64,000 nucleotides of DNA from Tetranychus cinnabarinus (Eukaryota > Arthropoda > Arachnida > Trombidiformes > Tetranychidae), in contig WHVY01000001.1 in NCBI GenBank assembly GCA_022266195.1, positions 10,106,001-10,170,000 of the forward strand. The letters run 5' to 3'. A program made the position numbers and the translations under genes. The notes beneath the pieces were generated by a model that searched no databases, was not told the origin of the DNA, and saw nothing but the letters and a program-made list of their open reading frames with translations. Numbering within the stretch: the stretch's first letter is position 1; each line of letters begins with the position of its first letter. This document shows, piece after piece, positions 11,701-23,505 of this stretch.

Positions 11701-14545
11701 TCTGGTGCAATGATTTTGTACTCAAACTAACCTTAAAATGGTCTAGAAATTTAATCTTCAGTTCAATATTTTTTAACCATTTGAAAATACTTCTACTTAC
11801 CTTCTTGAATATTAAAATGAAATAGATTGTCATCACGGACAACTGTCGGAATGTAAGGTGGTGTAACCTCTTTACGGGTCAATTTAGTGAAATCAATGGT
11901 TTCAAAAAATGCATGTTCCATGATGTCTTTACCTCCATTGGCACCTGAACCCAATCGATTAGCGGGATTACGTTTAAATAAAGATCGCAATAAACATTGA
12001 GCGTGTACACTTAAATATTGTGGCATGGGAATCCGCGACCTGATACATGGATCAATAGGGTAAAATGTGTTACAAGGTTCATTGTAAATTGTAATTAGTA
12101 AACAAGTCGATAGTAATGACAATGGATGGAGGGATGGGAAAACCAGGCAAATGGGTTAAACAAATTGAACAGGTGAGTAGAGTTGGTGTATCGAAAGAGA
12201 TGAATCGAGAAAATGGTGTAATTTCTGACTATATGTGGGTATGTGTTTGATCAGAAAAATGATAAATAAGTAATAAACTGCAAGGAAATTGTAAATAAAG
12301 AGATGATGCAAGAAGTGAGAAAAAAACAAAATGGAATAAATGAAGAGACAGAATTTCGAGAATGTTTTGAAATTTGAAAAAAATATAACAAAAAGATGAG
12401 GAAAAAATGGTTAAACAATTTCTCTCCTTTTTTATATTCTGGTTATCATTGTTTTAAACCATTACTGAAAGATTTTCCATCAACCTGAGTAAGCTTCAAT
12501 ATCCAATTTTACTTGATTCATCTTCTCAGTCTACATGTAAATTGTTGAGATGTCGTTAGTTTAAAACATGTAACTCAAAGAGCAGAAAAAAAGCTATCGA
12601 CTGTTCAGCATGATTATGTTGATTAAATTTTTCTTTTTTTCCTTTCTACTTCTACTAAGCTAAACATCCATTTAATGGTGAAGTAATGGCAAATTTCAAT
12701 GGTTCCAAGATGCATGTTTGTGAGATTACAAGAATAAATGTTTACATTTTACCTTCCTTTTTTTTCTTATCTCTTTCGCGTCTGTCTTTTTAATGAATAG
12801 CATACATCAAACTCAATTTAGTTTGAGGAAGAACAGTTTAAATCTGAATCTCGCAATCAACAAGGAGAATCAGAGGAAGAGGGAAAAAGGGAAGAGTATA
12901 AAAAAAATCGACTAACTTGAGAATCTGATTCATTGTCTCTTTTCTGGTGCCACCACGGAATGGTAAGGCTCCGGTTAACATTTCAAACATGAGAACACCA
13001 AAAGACCACCAATCAACCGCCACAGTGTGACCTTTACGATTTATTATTTCAGGTGCCATGTACTCTACGGTTCCACAAAAAGAATATGTTTTGTCATCAG
13101 CAAGAGATTCTTTGCTCAAGCCGAAATCAGTCAATTTAATGTGACCTCCAGAGTCTAGGAGAATACTAAACAAGGAAATAAGAGAGAAAAAATTTCAAGG
13201 CTTTTCACAATTAGTATAATACCATAATACTATCATCATCATGAACATTATCAATTTAGTTAGTTATTGAGTTGAGGATTAACAAAAGAAGATTAAACTT
13301 TAGATCAAGTCTGAATAATCAACGTAATATTGAAATGAAATGGATGAGGGAATTGTTTCTCAATATGTTTGAGTGGATGAAGTGCTTAAAAAGGATATAA
13401 GAGGAAATTAGAAATGGGCATAAAATGGAAACTAACTTTTCAGGTTTAAGATCTCTGTAAATAATTCCAAGTGAATGTAAATGATCCAGAGCAAGGACAA
13501 GTTCAGCAAGGTAGAATTTGACATCTTCTTCGGTAAACATGACCTATGGAATAGAAAAATGAGTATAAAAAAAGAAAAAAAAGGTTAGATAATAATTTTA
13601 TCAGGAATTTTTTCTTGAAGTTAAATGTTTATGATGGGTAAATGACTAACAAGAAGCAAGGATAGGAAAGAGAATGAAATAGAGAAAAAGGAAAAAGGAA
13701 GGAAGACATGATGAGAATCAAGGTGAGAAATACTGACACTGGAAATAAGGGATAATTTTGGAACATAAAATTAGAGCCTATCTCGAGTCTTACCTCATGA
13801 TTAAGCCTTGTAAAAAGATCACCTCCATGTAAGTAGTCTAGAACTAAATAGAGTTTTCCTTCGGTCTGAAAGGCGTAATTAAGTTTCACTATAAAAGGAT
13901 GATTAACCTCAGCTAGAATATCTCGTTCCATTTTACTTCGCTCTCTATCACGAACTTTGAGAGTTGCCTTTCTTAAGACTTTCATGGCATACAATGTGCC
14001 TGCATCCGGTCCAATTGTTTTCTTGACCAAATAAACTTTACCAAAAGATCCTTCACCTAGAACTTTTAACAATGCAAATTGGTTTGGATCGGCAGCTGGA
14101 TGACCCTCCTTGGTAACATTTGTGACCTCAATTTCCCGTATAGTTGAACCATCAGTTTCCATTTGTTGAACCTGTTCATTATTATCAATCGGTGGCATCT
14201 CTTCGGGACTTGGTGTAGATGAAATAACCTGTTGGACGAAGAAGTTTTTTTGCGATATAATCAAGAATCTGCAAGCTGAATTGTTGATATATCAATAGAT
14301 AATTTTCAACAATAAAAATAAATTCAGTTATTAACAAAAATTAATAAATAAAGAAATAAATAAAACAAAAAGTAAAAAAAGCAAAAGGATGCAGAAAAAA
14401 ATGACAGTAAATGACAGTAAAGAAACGAAAGGCTGAGAAGACTCTACTTTTTGTTGTAAATTATAAACAAAAAAAAATCAACATGTTTTACCTGAACACC
14501 GGAATCATCCTTTTGCCAGGGAACATCTAAATTTGCAAGAGGCAT
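2764..14545 (-). CDS. Rsk: p90 ribosomal S6 kinase (RSK), two kinase domains
   Basis: Ten exons on the - strand: 14545-14492, 14228-13794, 13543-13437, 13165-12917, 12039-11801, 11514-11237, 10855-10607, 9637-9399, 3756-3639, 3021-2764. Phases agree throughout and give 741 residues, the usual RSK length. It starts MPLANLDVPW like vertebrate RSK. N-terminal AGC kinase: P-loop at 75-83, Lys101, YRD 192-194, DFG 212-214, activation-loop Ser227. Linker: SP turn site 363-364 and hydrophobic motif FKGFSF with Ser380. C-terminal CaMK-type kinase: P-loop from 432, Lys454, HRD 540-542, DFG 564-566, activation Thr580 in TPCYTANFVAPE. The tail contains LAKRR, matching the ERK docking site. ERK would activate the C-terminal kinase, which primes Ser380; PDK1 then activates the N-terminal kinase. 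Oddities: Met496 at the gatekeeper position of the second domain, a C-terminus (NLES) lacking the vertebrate PDZ ligand, and a 5.6 kb intron. A damaged inverted copy lies directly upstream. Confidence 0.96.
3022..3638 (-). other. Last RSK intron, with an internal inverted repeat
   Basis: This intron separates the exons ending SETAK and beginning DLVSKM. It contains a 15-base perfect inverted repeat (3231-3245 against 3510-3524, core AAATAGCGAAAGCAA) with looser similarity around both arms, about 260 bases apart. It may be a decayed miniature inverted-repeat element. Confidence 0.4.
3757..9398 (-). other. Large 5.6 kb RSK intron
   Basis: This intron interrupts the C-terminal kinase domain between the exons coding TMLAG and HTPFANGPEDT. 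The split codon (GG plus C) restores Gly exactly. The interior is AT-rich with only short spurious ORFs. I see no nested gene or recognisable transposon. Confidence 0.7.
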
Positions 14546-14719
14546 TTTACAAACTGTTACAACTAGTTAAATAAATCACAGAAATGTAAAGAAAGAAACA
14601 ATTTACAATAAAAATTTTGATGATCAAATGATAAGGTAATAATAATCTTTTCAGACAAAACACAGTGACTAAACTCAAGCTTTAAACTATGAATGTAACT
14701 GCAAAACCTTCTGCTTCAG

Positions 14720-14751
14720 TATCGATATTTTGACAACAATAGTTATCGATA
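14720..14751. promoter_or_regulatory. Two DRE-like TATCGATA palindromes upstream of RSK
   Basis: The 8-base palindrome TATCGATA occurs at 14720-14727 and again at 14744-14751, 175-206 bases upstream of the RSK start codon at 14545. In Drosophila this sequence is the DRE, bound by DREF in core promoters of housekeeping and growth genes. Two exact copies within 32 bases at a promoter position are suggestive; function in this species is inference. The stretch holding both is missing from the inverted copy. Confidence 0.5.
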
Positions 14752-14774
14752 TCAATATCTAATCTTGCGACATT

Positions 14775-14888
14775 AAGGTAGAAGCTAGCAGCACCTATTG
14801 ATGGATAAATAAACTATAAATGGAAGCTTAAAATAGCTATCAATATGAGTTTTTTTATCCATCAATAGGTGCTGCTAGTTTCTACCTT
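14775..14888. repeat. Palindrome at the centre of the RSK inverted duplication
   Basis: Arms 14775-14809 and 14854-14888 are 35 bases long and complementary with one mismatch, around a 44-base spacer. They form the axis from which the RSK gene (- strand) and its broken copy (+ strand) diverge. Outward from the arms the two flanks remain similar apart from about 100 bases present only on the RSK side. Confidence 0.9.
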
Positions 14889-15048
14889 GTGGTCGCGAGT
14901 AGTTTAAATCTTGAGTTTAGTCCAAAGAGTCACTGTTTTGTCTGGAAAATTATCATTACCTTATCATTTTATCATCAAATTTTTATTGTAAATTGTTTCT
15001 TTCATTACATTTCTGTGATTTATTTCACTAGTTGTTACAGTTTTTAAA

Positions 15049-15703
15049 ATGCCTCTTGAAAATTTAGATGCTCCCTGGCAAATGGATGATTCCGGTGTTC
15101 AGGTAAAACATGTTGATTTTTTTGTTGATAATTTACAACATAAAGTAGAGTCTTTCAGCCTTTCATTTCTTTAATGTCATTTACTGTCATTTTTTTCTTT
15201 TACTTAAAGTCCCGAAGAGATGCCATCGATTGATAGTAATGAACAGGTTCAACAAATGGAAACTGATGGTTCAACTATCGAGGTTACACATGTTACCAAG
15301 GAGGGTCATCCAGCTGCTGATCTAGACCAATTTGCATTTTAAAGTTCTAGGTGAAAGATCATCTGGTAATGTTTATATGGCCAAGAAAACAATTGGACCG
15401 ATGCAGGCACATTGTATGCCATGAAAGTCTTAAGAAAGGCAACTCTCAAAGTTCGTGATAGAGAGCGAAGTAAAATGGAACGAGATATTTTAGCTGAGGT
15501 TTATCATTAAATTGACTGATTTCGGCTTGAGTAAAGAATCTCTTGTTGGTGACAAAATGTACTCTTTTTGTGGAGTACATGGCACCTGAAATAATCAGTC
15601 GTTAGGTAACACTATGACGGGTGATTGGTGGTCTTTTGGTGTTCTCTTGTTTGAAATGTTAACCGGAGTATTACCATTTCGTGGTGGTTCCAGAAAAGAA
15701 CTG
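15049..15703 (+). pseudogene. Truncated inverted copy of the RSK 5' region
   Basis: This is a + strand copy of part of the neighbouring kinase gene. The exon 1 copy (15049-15102) keeps the ATG and the donor site and differs from the parent at three bases, all changing the amino acid. Intron 1 follows but its 3' end, the acceptor and the first bases of exon 2 are deleted. The exon 2 copy (about 15209-15506) has frameshifts and a stop near the start of the kinase domain. At about 15506 it jumps, with a shared CAT, from the codons after LAEV straight into exon 4 (KLTDFGLSKES), losing the rest of exon 2, intron 2, exon 3 and intron 3. The exon 4 copy also has frame damage and similarity ends near 15703. 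It cannot make a kinase. Its non-coding flank up to the central palindrome is also duplicated. Confidence 0.93.
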
Positions 15704-16178
15704 ACTGTCTTGTTTTTTAGTTTAAGCTTATTAACATATGGAAAACCCGAGAAGGTGAAAAACGAGTGATAATTATGATGTTAATTTGTGTTTCTCAGAT
15801 AATCTCGTGTAATATCCTCTGATTCACTAGTGAATAAGTTTTGTTTACAATGAAAGATTCGTTTTATTCAACAATTATTTTAAACAATAAAATGGCAATT
15901 TCGTCTTTGTTTTTATATATAAATTTGATATTTTCATGTAAAATGATGTTCATTTGTGTTTAATAATAATAATAATAATGTAAACGATAACATTTTTTAA
16001 CCACACATTGTTACAATAATGTAATTTTTAGCATTTGTGATTTAAAAAGAGAGATTTGATGATGTTTGTTACAGTGGCAATAGTTGATTTTTGGAGATTT
16101 GTTTTTTGTAGGTTGGTTTTATTTGTTGATTGGTTGAATTGTGAATTTAACTTAAATAAAATTAAAATATATATTTAG
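15704..16178. other. Region between the RSK pseudogene and KLF
   Basis: AT-rich, no coding region. It contains a (TAA)n microsatellite at 15961-15979 and, at 16118-16123 on the - strand, an AATAAA that suits the KLF transcript, 56 bases past its stop. Confidence 0.55.
16118..16123 (-). terminator. Candidate KLF polyadenylation signal
   Basis: AATAAA on the - strand 56 bases downstream of the KLF stop codon at 16179-16181. Confidence 0.55.
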
Positions 16179-17316
16179 TTAATGTCTTTTCATATGAAGA
16201 GATAGATGATCTGAGCGTGAAAAAGACCGTTGACACAGTTGACACTTGAATGGTTTTTGTCCGGTGTGCTTTCGATAATGGCGTGTTAATTCATCTGAAC
16301 GAGCAAACTTCCATGTACAACCTTCCCAATTACATGTATATGGCTTTTCGCCTGCGAATAAAGGGAGAGAGAAAGAAAAAAAATACAGAACAATGTATTA
16401 ATAATCAATTATTAAGCTCATGATTGACATCTATCAATAATGGATAGTGAAAACAAGGAGTAAGCAAAGAGATAGAGAGAAAGAGAAGAGAATTAAGACA
16501 ATTTTATAACAATTATCAACACGACAATTATCATTATCACCATTATAATTTCATTTTTTACCACAATGATACCGAACCACTCGAAATAAATTATCAATAC
16601 CAGCTCAACTCTTTCTCTATTATCGTTAGTGTTGTCGGTAGAAATGCATGTAAAAACAAAAACATTCAGACAACAGATACACACATAAAAACAAGAGGTT
16701 GAAGCAAACAAAAAAGCTTAAAATTGAGAACACAAAATTTTTAAAGGGAAAGGAAACCAAACATATCCTGATTACAGATATCCAAATTGAAAAGCACTCT
16801 TAATGACACAATCACTGGTAATGTAATAATGATGATAATGTAAATGAAGGAACCAGAAAAATGGTGAAGAGAGGTTGAGAAGAAAGGAAGAAAAGGAAGC
16901 AAAAAATGGAAAAGAAAGAGATGATAATTTAAGAAAACAGATAAACAAAACGAGGATAAATGGTGAATAATCCAGTACCTGTGTGAGTTCTTTTGTGAGC
17001 TTTTAAATGGGAACTTTTGGTGTACACTTTTTCACATCCTTCAAAGTCACATTTATGCACTTTCCTTCGGCGTAGATTTTCAATATGATAATCAGATGAG
17101 GATGAGCTTGAGGTTGATAATGAGGCTTGAGGTGAACGATCAATTTGAAATTTGCAGTAACGTTTAATTACAGTCTCTTTGTAATTTGTCTTTAATGGGT
17201 CATTTGTATCTGGAGCACGAACACGCACAGGAAGGGTGAGGTCAAGAACATATTCAGAATCGTCCAGAGCCATATGTGATGATGATCTTTGATTTGTTGA
17301 CTTGGTCAATCTCGCA
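16179..17316 (-). CDS. Krueppel-like zinc-finger factor, KLF5/Dar1-like (5' end unresolved)
   Basis: Two exons are clear: 17316-16979 and 16351-16179, joined in phase 1 inside the THTGEKPY linker. The protein ends in three tandem C2H2 fingers: CDFEGCEKVYTKSSHLKAHKRTH, CNWEGCTWKFARSDELTRH (then YRKH) and CQLCQRSFSRSDHLSLHMKRH, with the stop right after the last His. This is the KLF layout; DNA-contact residues KSSHLKAH, RSDELTR and RSDHLSL are intact, so GC-box/CACCC binding is expected. HYRKH and SLHMKRH recall Drosophila Dar1/KLF5 more than Luna/KLF6-7. The N-terminal part seen is short: first in-frame ATG at 17273 (155 residues). The frame stays open to pyrimidine-rich acceptors at 17317-17318 and 17339-17340, so an upstream exon is likely but was not found. 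A poly-Ser run precedes the fingers. Family is certain, subfamily moderate. Confidence 0.88.
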
Positions 17317-17351
17317 CTGACAGACGTAAAGACACAAACTGAAAAACATAG

Positions 17352-17380
17352 ATAGAGAGAGAGTGTGTGTGTGTGTATGT
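17352..17380. repeat. GA/GT microsatellite
   Basis: A (GA)n run followed by (GT)n, just upstream of the first KLF exon seen. Confidence 0.85.
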
Positions 17381-18568
17381 GTTTGCTTTAAGAAAGGTAG
17401 AACCAAAATGTAGAGAGAGAGAAAGAGAGAGAAAACCCAACTGGCTTAGCCAGCCGAAAAACAAGAATCCTTATTGTTGCTCATTTAGGAGTCGACTCAA
17501 ACTTGTCAGTCTCTTTAAGTTTAAATGAAACAAAGATTTAGTGAAATAAATTGCCACTGGAGTCGCTTCAATCGATACCATTTAAATGTAATTTTTTGTA
17601 AATAAAATTGAAAATAAAAATCATTAAAAACTCAACTTAAGAATTGTTTTTCACTTTTTTCATTGAGAAAATTTGATTTCGGGTGATTGGATCTTGGATG
17701 AACTTTAGCCAATGCCATGTTTTATAGTTGTTATCAATTTCTTGTCACAATATTAATGCTAAATAACTTGATGATATCAATGAAACAAATGTGTGAATAG
17801 TTTATATCAACTAGATTTTGATTAAAAATGCAGTCACTATTTTCATGGGTCAGTCTGGAATAGCTCTTGTTAAGATTATTTAGACGGAAATATAAGCATT
17901 TTCGACTTTTAAGTAAACTAGAACGTGCAATGGTCGATATTTCGCAATTTGAGTTCTGGGAATGAGGATTGAATAATGAATTTCTTGGTGAATAGATTTG
18001 CATTTCCCTTTGAGTAAAGCTCTCTCAATCTTTGGATCTAGTCAGTCTTTTTATCTCAATAAGAATCAAAAACGACTTAAAAATAGTAACTAAAAAGTTA
18101 CAAGAAGTAGAGCCAAAAACTTTGACTTTCGATTTAATAGGAGTTCAGACTTGGTGACTTTGTAGGGTCATAAAAACTGAGTCCATTAATGCTATTAAAA
18201 AATTTCTCTGGTCAACAGTTTTTGATCAAATCGAATCCAACGTTGAAACTTAGATTGCATTTTGTACAGTTGTGTGACCAAATTTTTTTCATGAAACTCA
18301 TTTTCCTGATGTAACTTTTGATCATCAACCAGAAAATGAGAATATTTTGAGAAATAAAACTTTTGATTTTCTGCAAAACAGATCACTTCGATTTTCAGTT
18401 ATATCGACCGCTTTAGCTAACAGCAAGAGTTAGAGATCTGAAACTCGTTTCACTCTGATAAAAATGTTTGGTGAATATGGCTGACCTGAAACTTTTTTCG
18501 ATTTATAAACAGTTCGCTTGATTTGGCCATTATTCTAAAAACTTTGGTCCTCAATACAATCGCAAGAA

Positions 18569-19200
18569 TATCCAAGCCCAAAAAGTAAAATCAAATCTCT
18601 TCTCGAAACAGAAGCATCTTTTAACACAATCTTTCCTTAAGTGGTCCAAGTTATTACTTTAAGCATCTAGTGACTCCGAAACTTAGTTTTTAATTGACCA
18701 AATGTCTAGTTTTGATCCAGCAATTGATCGACAATATTAAAAATTCAAGAATAGAAACAATTTTTTCTGTTCTCTCAACTGAAACAAAACTTTCAAATTT
18801 ACCCAAAATTATTGGCACTCGAGCTGTAAATTTACTGAGAAAATGTTCCATTAATTTCAAGTCTAACCTTTCAAATTATCCCGTAATTCTTAGGCGAACC
18901 AGTGAATTTGTCGCTGCAAAATAACTCAACATCAACAAGATTCAGAATAAAATTGAACGTAGCAGCGATTAACGAAAAAATCAGACCATTTTAATCATTT
19001 ACTTTCAATCTTTTAATATCCATTGAAATCAAAATTTTGTAAAATTTCTCGTCTCTTTGAACTTACAATGTAAGTTAACTGAGTTTTTAGTCGACATTGA
19101 AAAGCAAATCAACTCTTAAACCAAAGCATTTGCTAACCAAAATACCGTTAAATTAATAATACAAATTAACACGACTTAAATGTTTGGCCAAAGCAATCAG
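18569..19200 (+). repeat. Dispersed repeat R1, copy A
   Basis: About 630 bases, clearly similar (by eye roughly three quarters identical, with small indels) to the reverse complement of 34151-34750. Shared blocks include AGCAATTGATCGACAATATT and AAGATTCAGAATAAAATTGA. No protein or terminal repeat is recognised; it is probably a decayed mobile element. Confidence 0.85.
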
Positions 19201-20654
19201 ACATGAAATAATAATAAAATCAGATATAATGATAGTCAACTGAAATCTGTAAGCTTCTGCGAATTCGTGATTTCAGTTGTCTTTTTTGCCATTTCAATTG
19301 AGAGCTAAGCTCAGATGTTGACCCAACATGATGCTATTGAGTACTGGATAAACTCGTCCTAATATGCACTTGAATTGATTGTAGCCACAATTATCATAAT
19401 AAACTGGAGTTGAAGCAATTAATAATGAATTGAAAGTAAAGTTAACCAATTATCCAAGTATCAAATTGCACCTTTCATTGGTCAACATGAAATGATCTAA
19501 TAATTGCAGACAATTTTCTAATGATGAACAGGTTCCAAGGTTTACCTAGAAATGGGAGAAACAAAAAAGAGTAGAAATGATGAAAATCTGAAAGGTTTTG
19601 TGCCATTTGCAAAGCTTGCCGTTTTTTCATTGCATGTTGGCTTCAAGCATTTCACCTTAACCTAAATCATTGGGATTGTATTGATCATCTAACAGCATCA
19701 GTTGCAATTCAACCTTCCATAGACTGAAAGCTTTTAATATTGCACATGCAATTAATCATCAACATCTTCATCATCCTCATTATAAACCTCATCATTGATA
19801 TCATTCCAAAAAAGATTGTAAATCTTGGAACAGAAGAAACGAGAAAAGAAAAAAGCATTTTTTATGTGAATTTAGCGTTTATTATTTTACCGTTTTGCAC
19901 ACCAAAAAATCAAGGTAACTTGAAAAGTTGAACTTCTTTTACTTTGCTTCTTCAAATATCCTGAAGGCATCACATTATACATCTCAAGTCACAAGATGAT
20001 AATGACGATGATCACCTTAGCTGATGATAATGATGACACTTGATATTAAATGGACTCACACGTACAAAACAAATAAATGTAAATGGGTAAAGCAAAGTGT
20101 TTACCAGTGAAAATGACTCCACGAGATGATTACTGTTAAATCCAAGGTTGAGATCAAGATTAAGAGTATTTTGATTCATTTTATTGCCCCAATAGCTGGA
20201 CTCGAAAATCTGAAAAAGTCGATGAACGTTTGTTCGCGACTATTTGTTTTGATGCATTTTATTTCATTGCAAAATAGCAAAACGAGAATATTTTTCATCC
20301 CATAAATGCTCTTAAATATTGCTTGAATGAAGCGAACTTTATCCAAATCCTTAGCTTGCAAGAAAGCCATGAAAATGGAGAAAACACAGAATGCAAGTTG
20401 TTTTCGCTTATAATTTGAGGTTATTATTTAATAGCAAAAGGTTTGTTAATAATTACATTACAGGGAATATTGCAATACCTTGATTTTCCGTGATTCAGTT
20501 TATTGTAAAATGCACTTTGCTAGTTGCATAAATACATAAATTATGCAAAAAACAAAAGTGTTTTTTAGTTTCAGAGATTTCGCATTTTCCGTCACAAAGT
20601 GTTGCATTGGTAAATTTCAACTCCAAACGTCTCATGTTTCACAAATTCATTAAT

Positions 20655-21200
20655 ATATTGAGACCGAATCAACTTTTATCATTTGCGATCAATGCAGATC
20701 AAGAATGCTCAAGAAAATAGTTTATACTCTTGATTTGCGCGTACCTTAGGTTACCCAATATAATATTATATACGTACAAGTTGTGCAGTTAGTACAGTGA
20801 ATTGTATGATCAATTTGAATCTAAATTGCAATTATTACGTTGAATCTCCAACCTTCAACTTTGCGTTGAAATCGTTGGAAAAGCAAGCAAAATTAAACTG
20901 CAAATGATTTGATAGACAAACTTTAGTTCTAGTATTTAACCAATTTGATTGATACCAATCTTCGCAGCAAAGTTGAACTAAAATCAAAATTGCGTTTCCT
21001 CAGAAGGCTAATCAAACTTCAACCATTACCAATCCATCGTTTAAAGTATTGTTTTCGCCTTCAAATCCTTCTTGCAATGCCAGTGCAAAATAAACCAAGT
21101 TTTTCATCATTGCTGTAGTATTGTTTAACATTTGAAATTGCGTGGATGGAGGCTAACGAAGCTAATCAGCACCTGTAAAGCACTGGAATCAGCGTTATCG
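20655..21200 (+). repeat. Dispersed repeat R2, copy A
   Basis: Direct repeat of 23506-24120. Both start ATATTGAGACCGAAT, share stretches such as ATAGTTTATAC and TTGATT.GCGYGTA, and end with ATGGAGGCTAA..GAAG and a GTAAA.CACT.GAATCAG block. The copies are diverged and carry indels. A fragment of the last block also appears at 34021-34055. Confidence 0.75.
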
Positions 21201-23505
21201 CTTCTTCCTACTTCAAAGTCAATGCAAAATAAAGTTTTTATAATTTCTGTTGTAGATTCAGTAGTTAATCAAAGTCAAAATCAAATTAGACTGTGATGTA
21301 CCAATTACTGTCAATAACTCTCCTCTTAAGGTGAAATTGATTGAACAAATTAACCAGGCAAGTTATCAATCTGATGGTTATTTGAATAAAACAGCATTTC
21401 AAGAGTAATTGCCTTTTCTCACACAATAAATCAAATTTTATTTTTTGGGCTCAACAATAGTTTCACTGATACATTTAATCGCTTTTGATTGAAGCGTAGG
21501 TTTTGGGCCTTTTATAACAAAACTGGCTAAACATGAGGCTAGAAAATAAATAATTCAATATTTATCTCGATGATTGGATTGATGATGAATTAAACGGTAG
21601 ATGACAGGTTTAATGTATAATTGATCATCAAAGTTATTAACAGATTGTCATCTTAATTGGCTCTAATTGAATATCATTAATAAGGTTAACATAAAACGAG
21701 AAACAAAGATGAAACTAAAGCAAGGTTGTAACAACTGTATTAGCCTTTATAATGATTTAAAGCACACATTCAAGGTTTGGTTCAACAACTAATCATGCTC
21801 ATCATTACCATTAAAGTGATTCAACGAAAATCGCCGTTCATCATCTTTTCATCAGCTCAACATCTTTGTTAATCAGCCAAATTTAACCGAAAAAGTTGAA
21901 AGGTAAAGTTGACCAAATATTGTATAAAAGATGAGAAGGAAAATGATGATGAAAATGATGAGGATAAAGATGATTGCAATGTACAAGAGTGTATCATCTA
22001 CGCCCAGCACGTTTCCAGATTTTGATTCAAATTCTTGCCTTATTTTCACTCTTCTCATCATCAAGTCGTCATCTTGATCAAGGAAAGAAGAAACAATTCG
22101 TGATTCATGACTGAACTGAAATCGTCAAACCAGAGTCAATGTTCAATCTTGACTTTAAACGTTATCATTATCATTCCATTAACTAATGTTATCCTTTATG
22201 CATTAATGTAGTTTCACTTGTTTCAACCCATACTTTTGGCGATTCAGCAACAACAGATAATTACTAAAATTAATATTTATTTCAATCTTTTTTTTCCATT
22301 CTCCAGTTTTCTGTCTTTCACTTTGGTAGCCTTTTAATTAGCTTATTACAGTAATAACTAGAATCAAGACATTCAATTAAAACGAAAAGGAATTGACGAG
22401 TGAAATCAGTCAACATCATATTCTTGGTGGTCTTACCCTGATTCAGTTCCACTTTTGGACAAAACTTGAAGATCAATAAAGATCGAAAGCAATCTTTTCA
22501 ACTCTTTTCACTCGTGTTTAATCACGCAATTAGCTATACTTGATTGATTGGGAATGAAAAGGACGCAAATTTTATGCACAATTTAAGTTAATTGAATGAA
22601 TAAAGAAAACATTTATTCTTTCAATTTGGCTGTAAAACATTGAATCGATTCATGGTTTCATTAGAAAATATTTGATCACTTGAATGCAGTGAAGATCAAA
22701 CATTGATTGATATTAGCAGTGGATTGAAAAGTCGATTGAAAGCTTCATCATTTATAAAGATTTATCATTATTAGTTGCTGGTTATTTCAAGTGAAATTTT
22801 AATTAAAAACTGAAAGAATTATCAATTGAACATTTATTTTCTTTCAGTTTGCAAACACGCACTTGGATTGTATTTTGTTTTGTGTTACCTTTTTTTTTTG
22901 ATTATGTACTGATGGTGATCAACAATAATTTGACAGGAATAATGAAATTATACGAGTTTTACTTGTGAGTATTGGATGATGCCGATGACCGGCTAATTCA
23001 GAATCTGGACTTGAATTGTCTTCATTCATAATGGTTGAAACTGTGAGGCCAATTAAGGTTCTCAAAAGATGGATATGAAGAAAAAGCAAAAGGAATCAAA
23101 AATAACTTTAGAATGTAAACAGTAACGGAAACAATCCATTTATTCAAGTTATCATTATTATCCTCATCGTTATTATTATTTCATTTTTCATTCGCTACTT
23201 ATGTGTGTGTATTAATGGAATTTTGGTGTTTTCAATTGAGAGGCAAATTGTTTATTGCGTGCTTCGCTATTGTCTATGCAAGAGATATCACTGATTAATC
23301 AGACTGTTCAGTGTTGATGCTATTTGCATTAATGTTACAAGAAATGAGCAAAATTGAAAAAGCATCGGCTGAATTAGCGTTACATTTGATGCTGTTGATG
23401 TAAAGAGTTGCACTTAAAATGCGAATCCGATCAGCATTTCGTTTAGCTTGTTGATCTTGATTCAAAGCTAACCTAACCAACGAAAGTATGGTTTGTATCG
23501 TGAAC

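Noticed and set aside
17734..18003. 89-codon ATG-initiated frame upstream of the KLF exons
   Set aside because: Tempting as the missing KLF N-terminal exon, but no suitable donor site and no KLF-like motif were seen.
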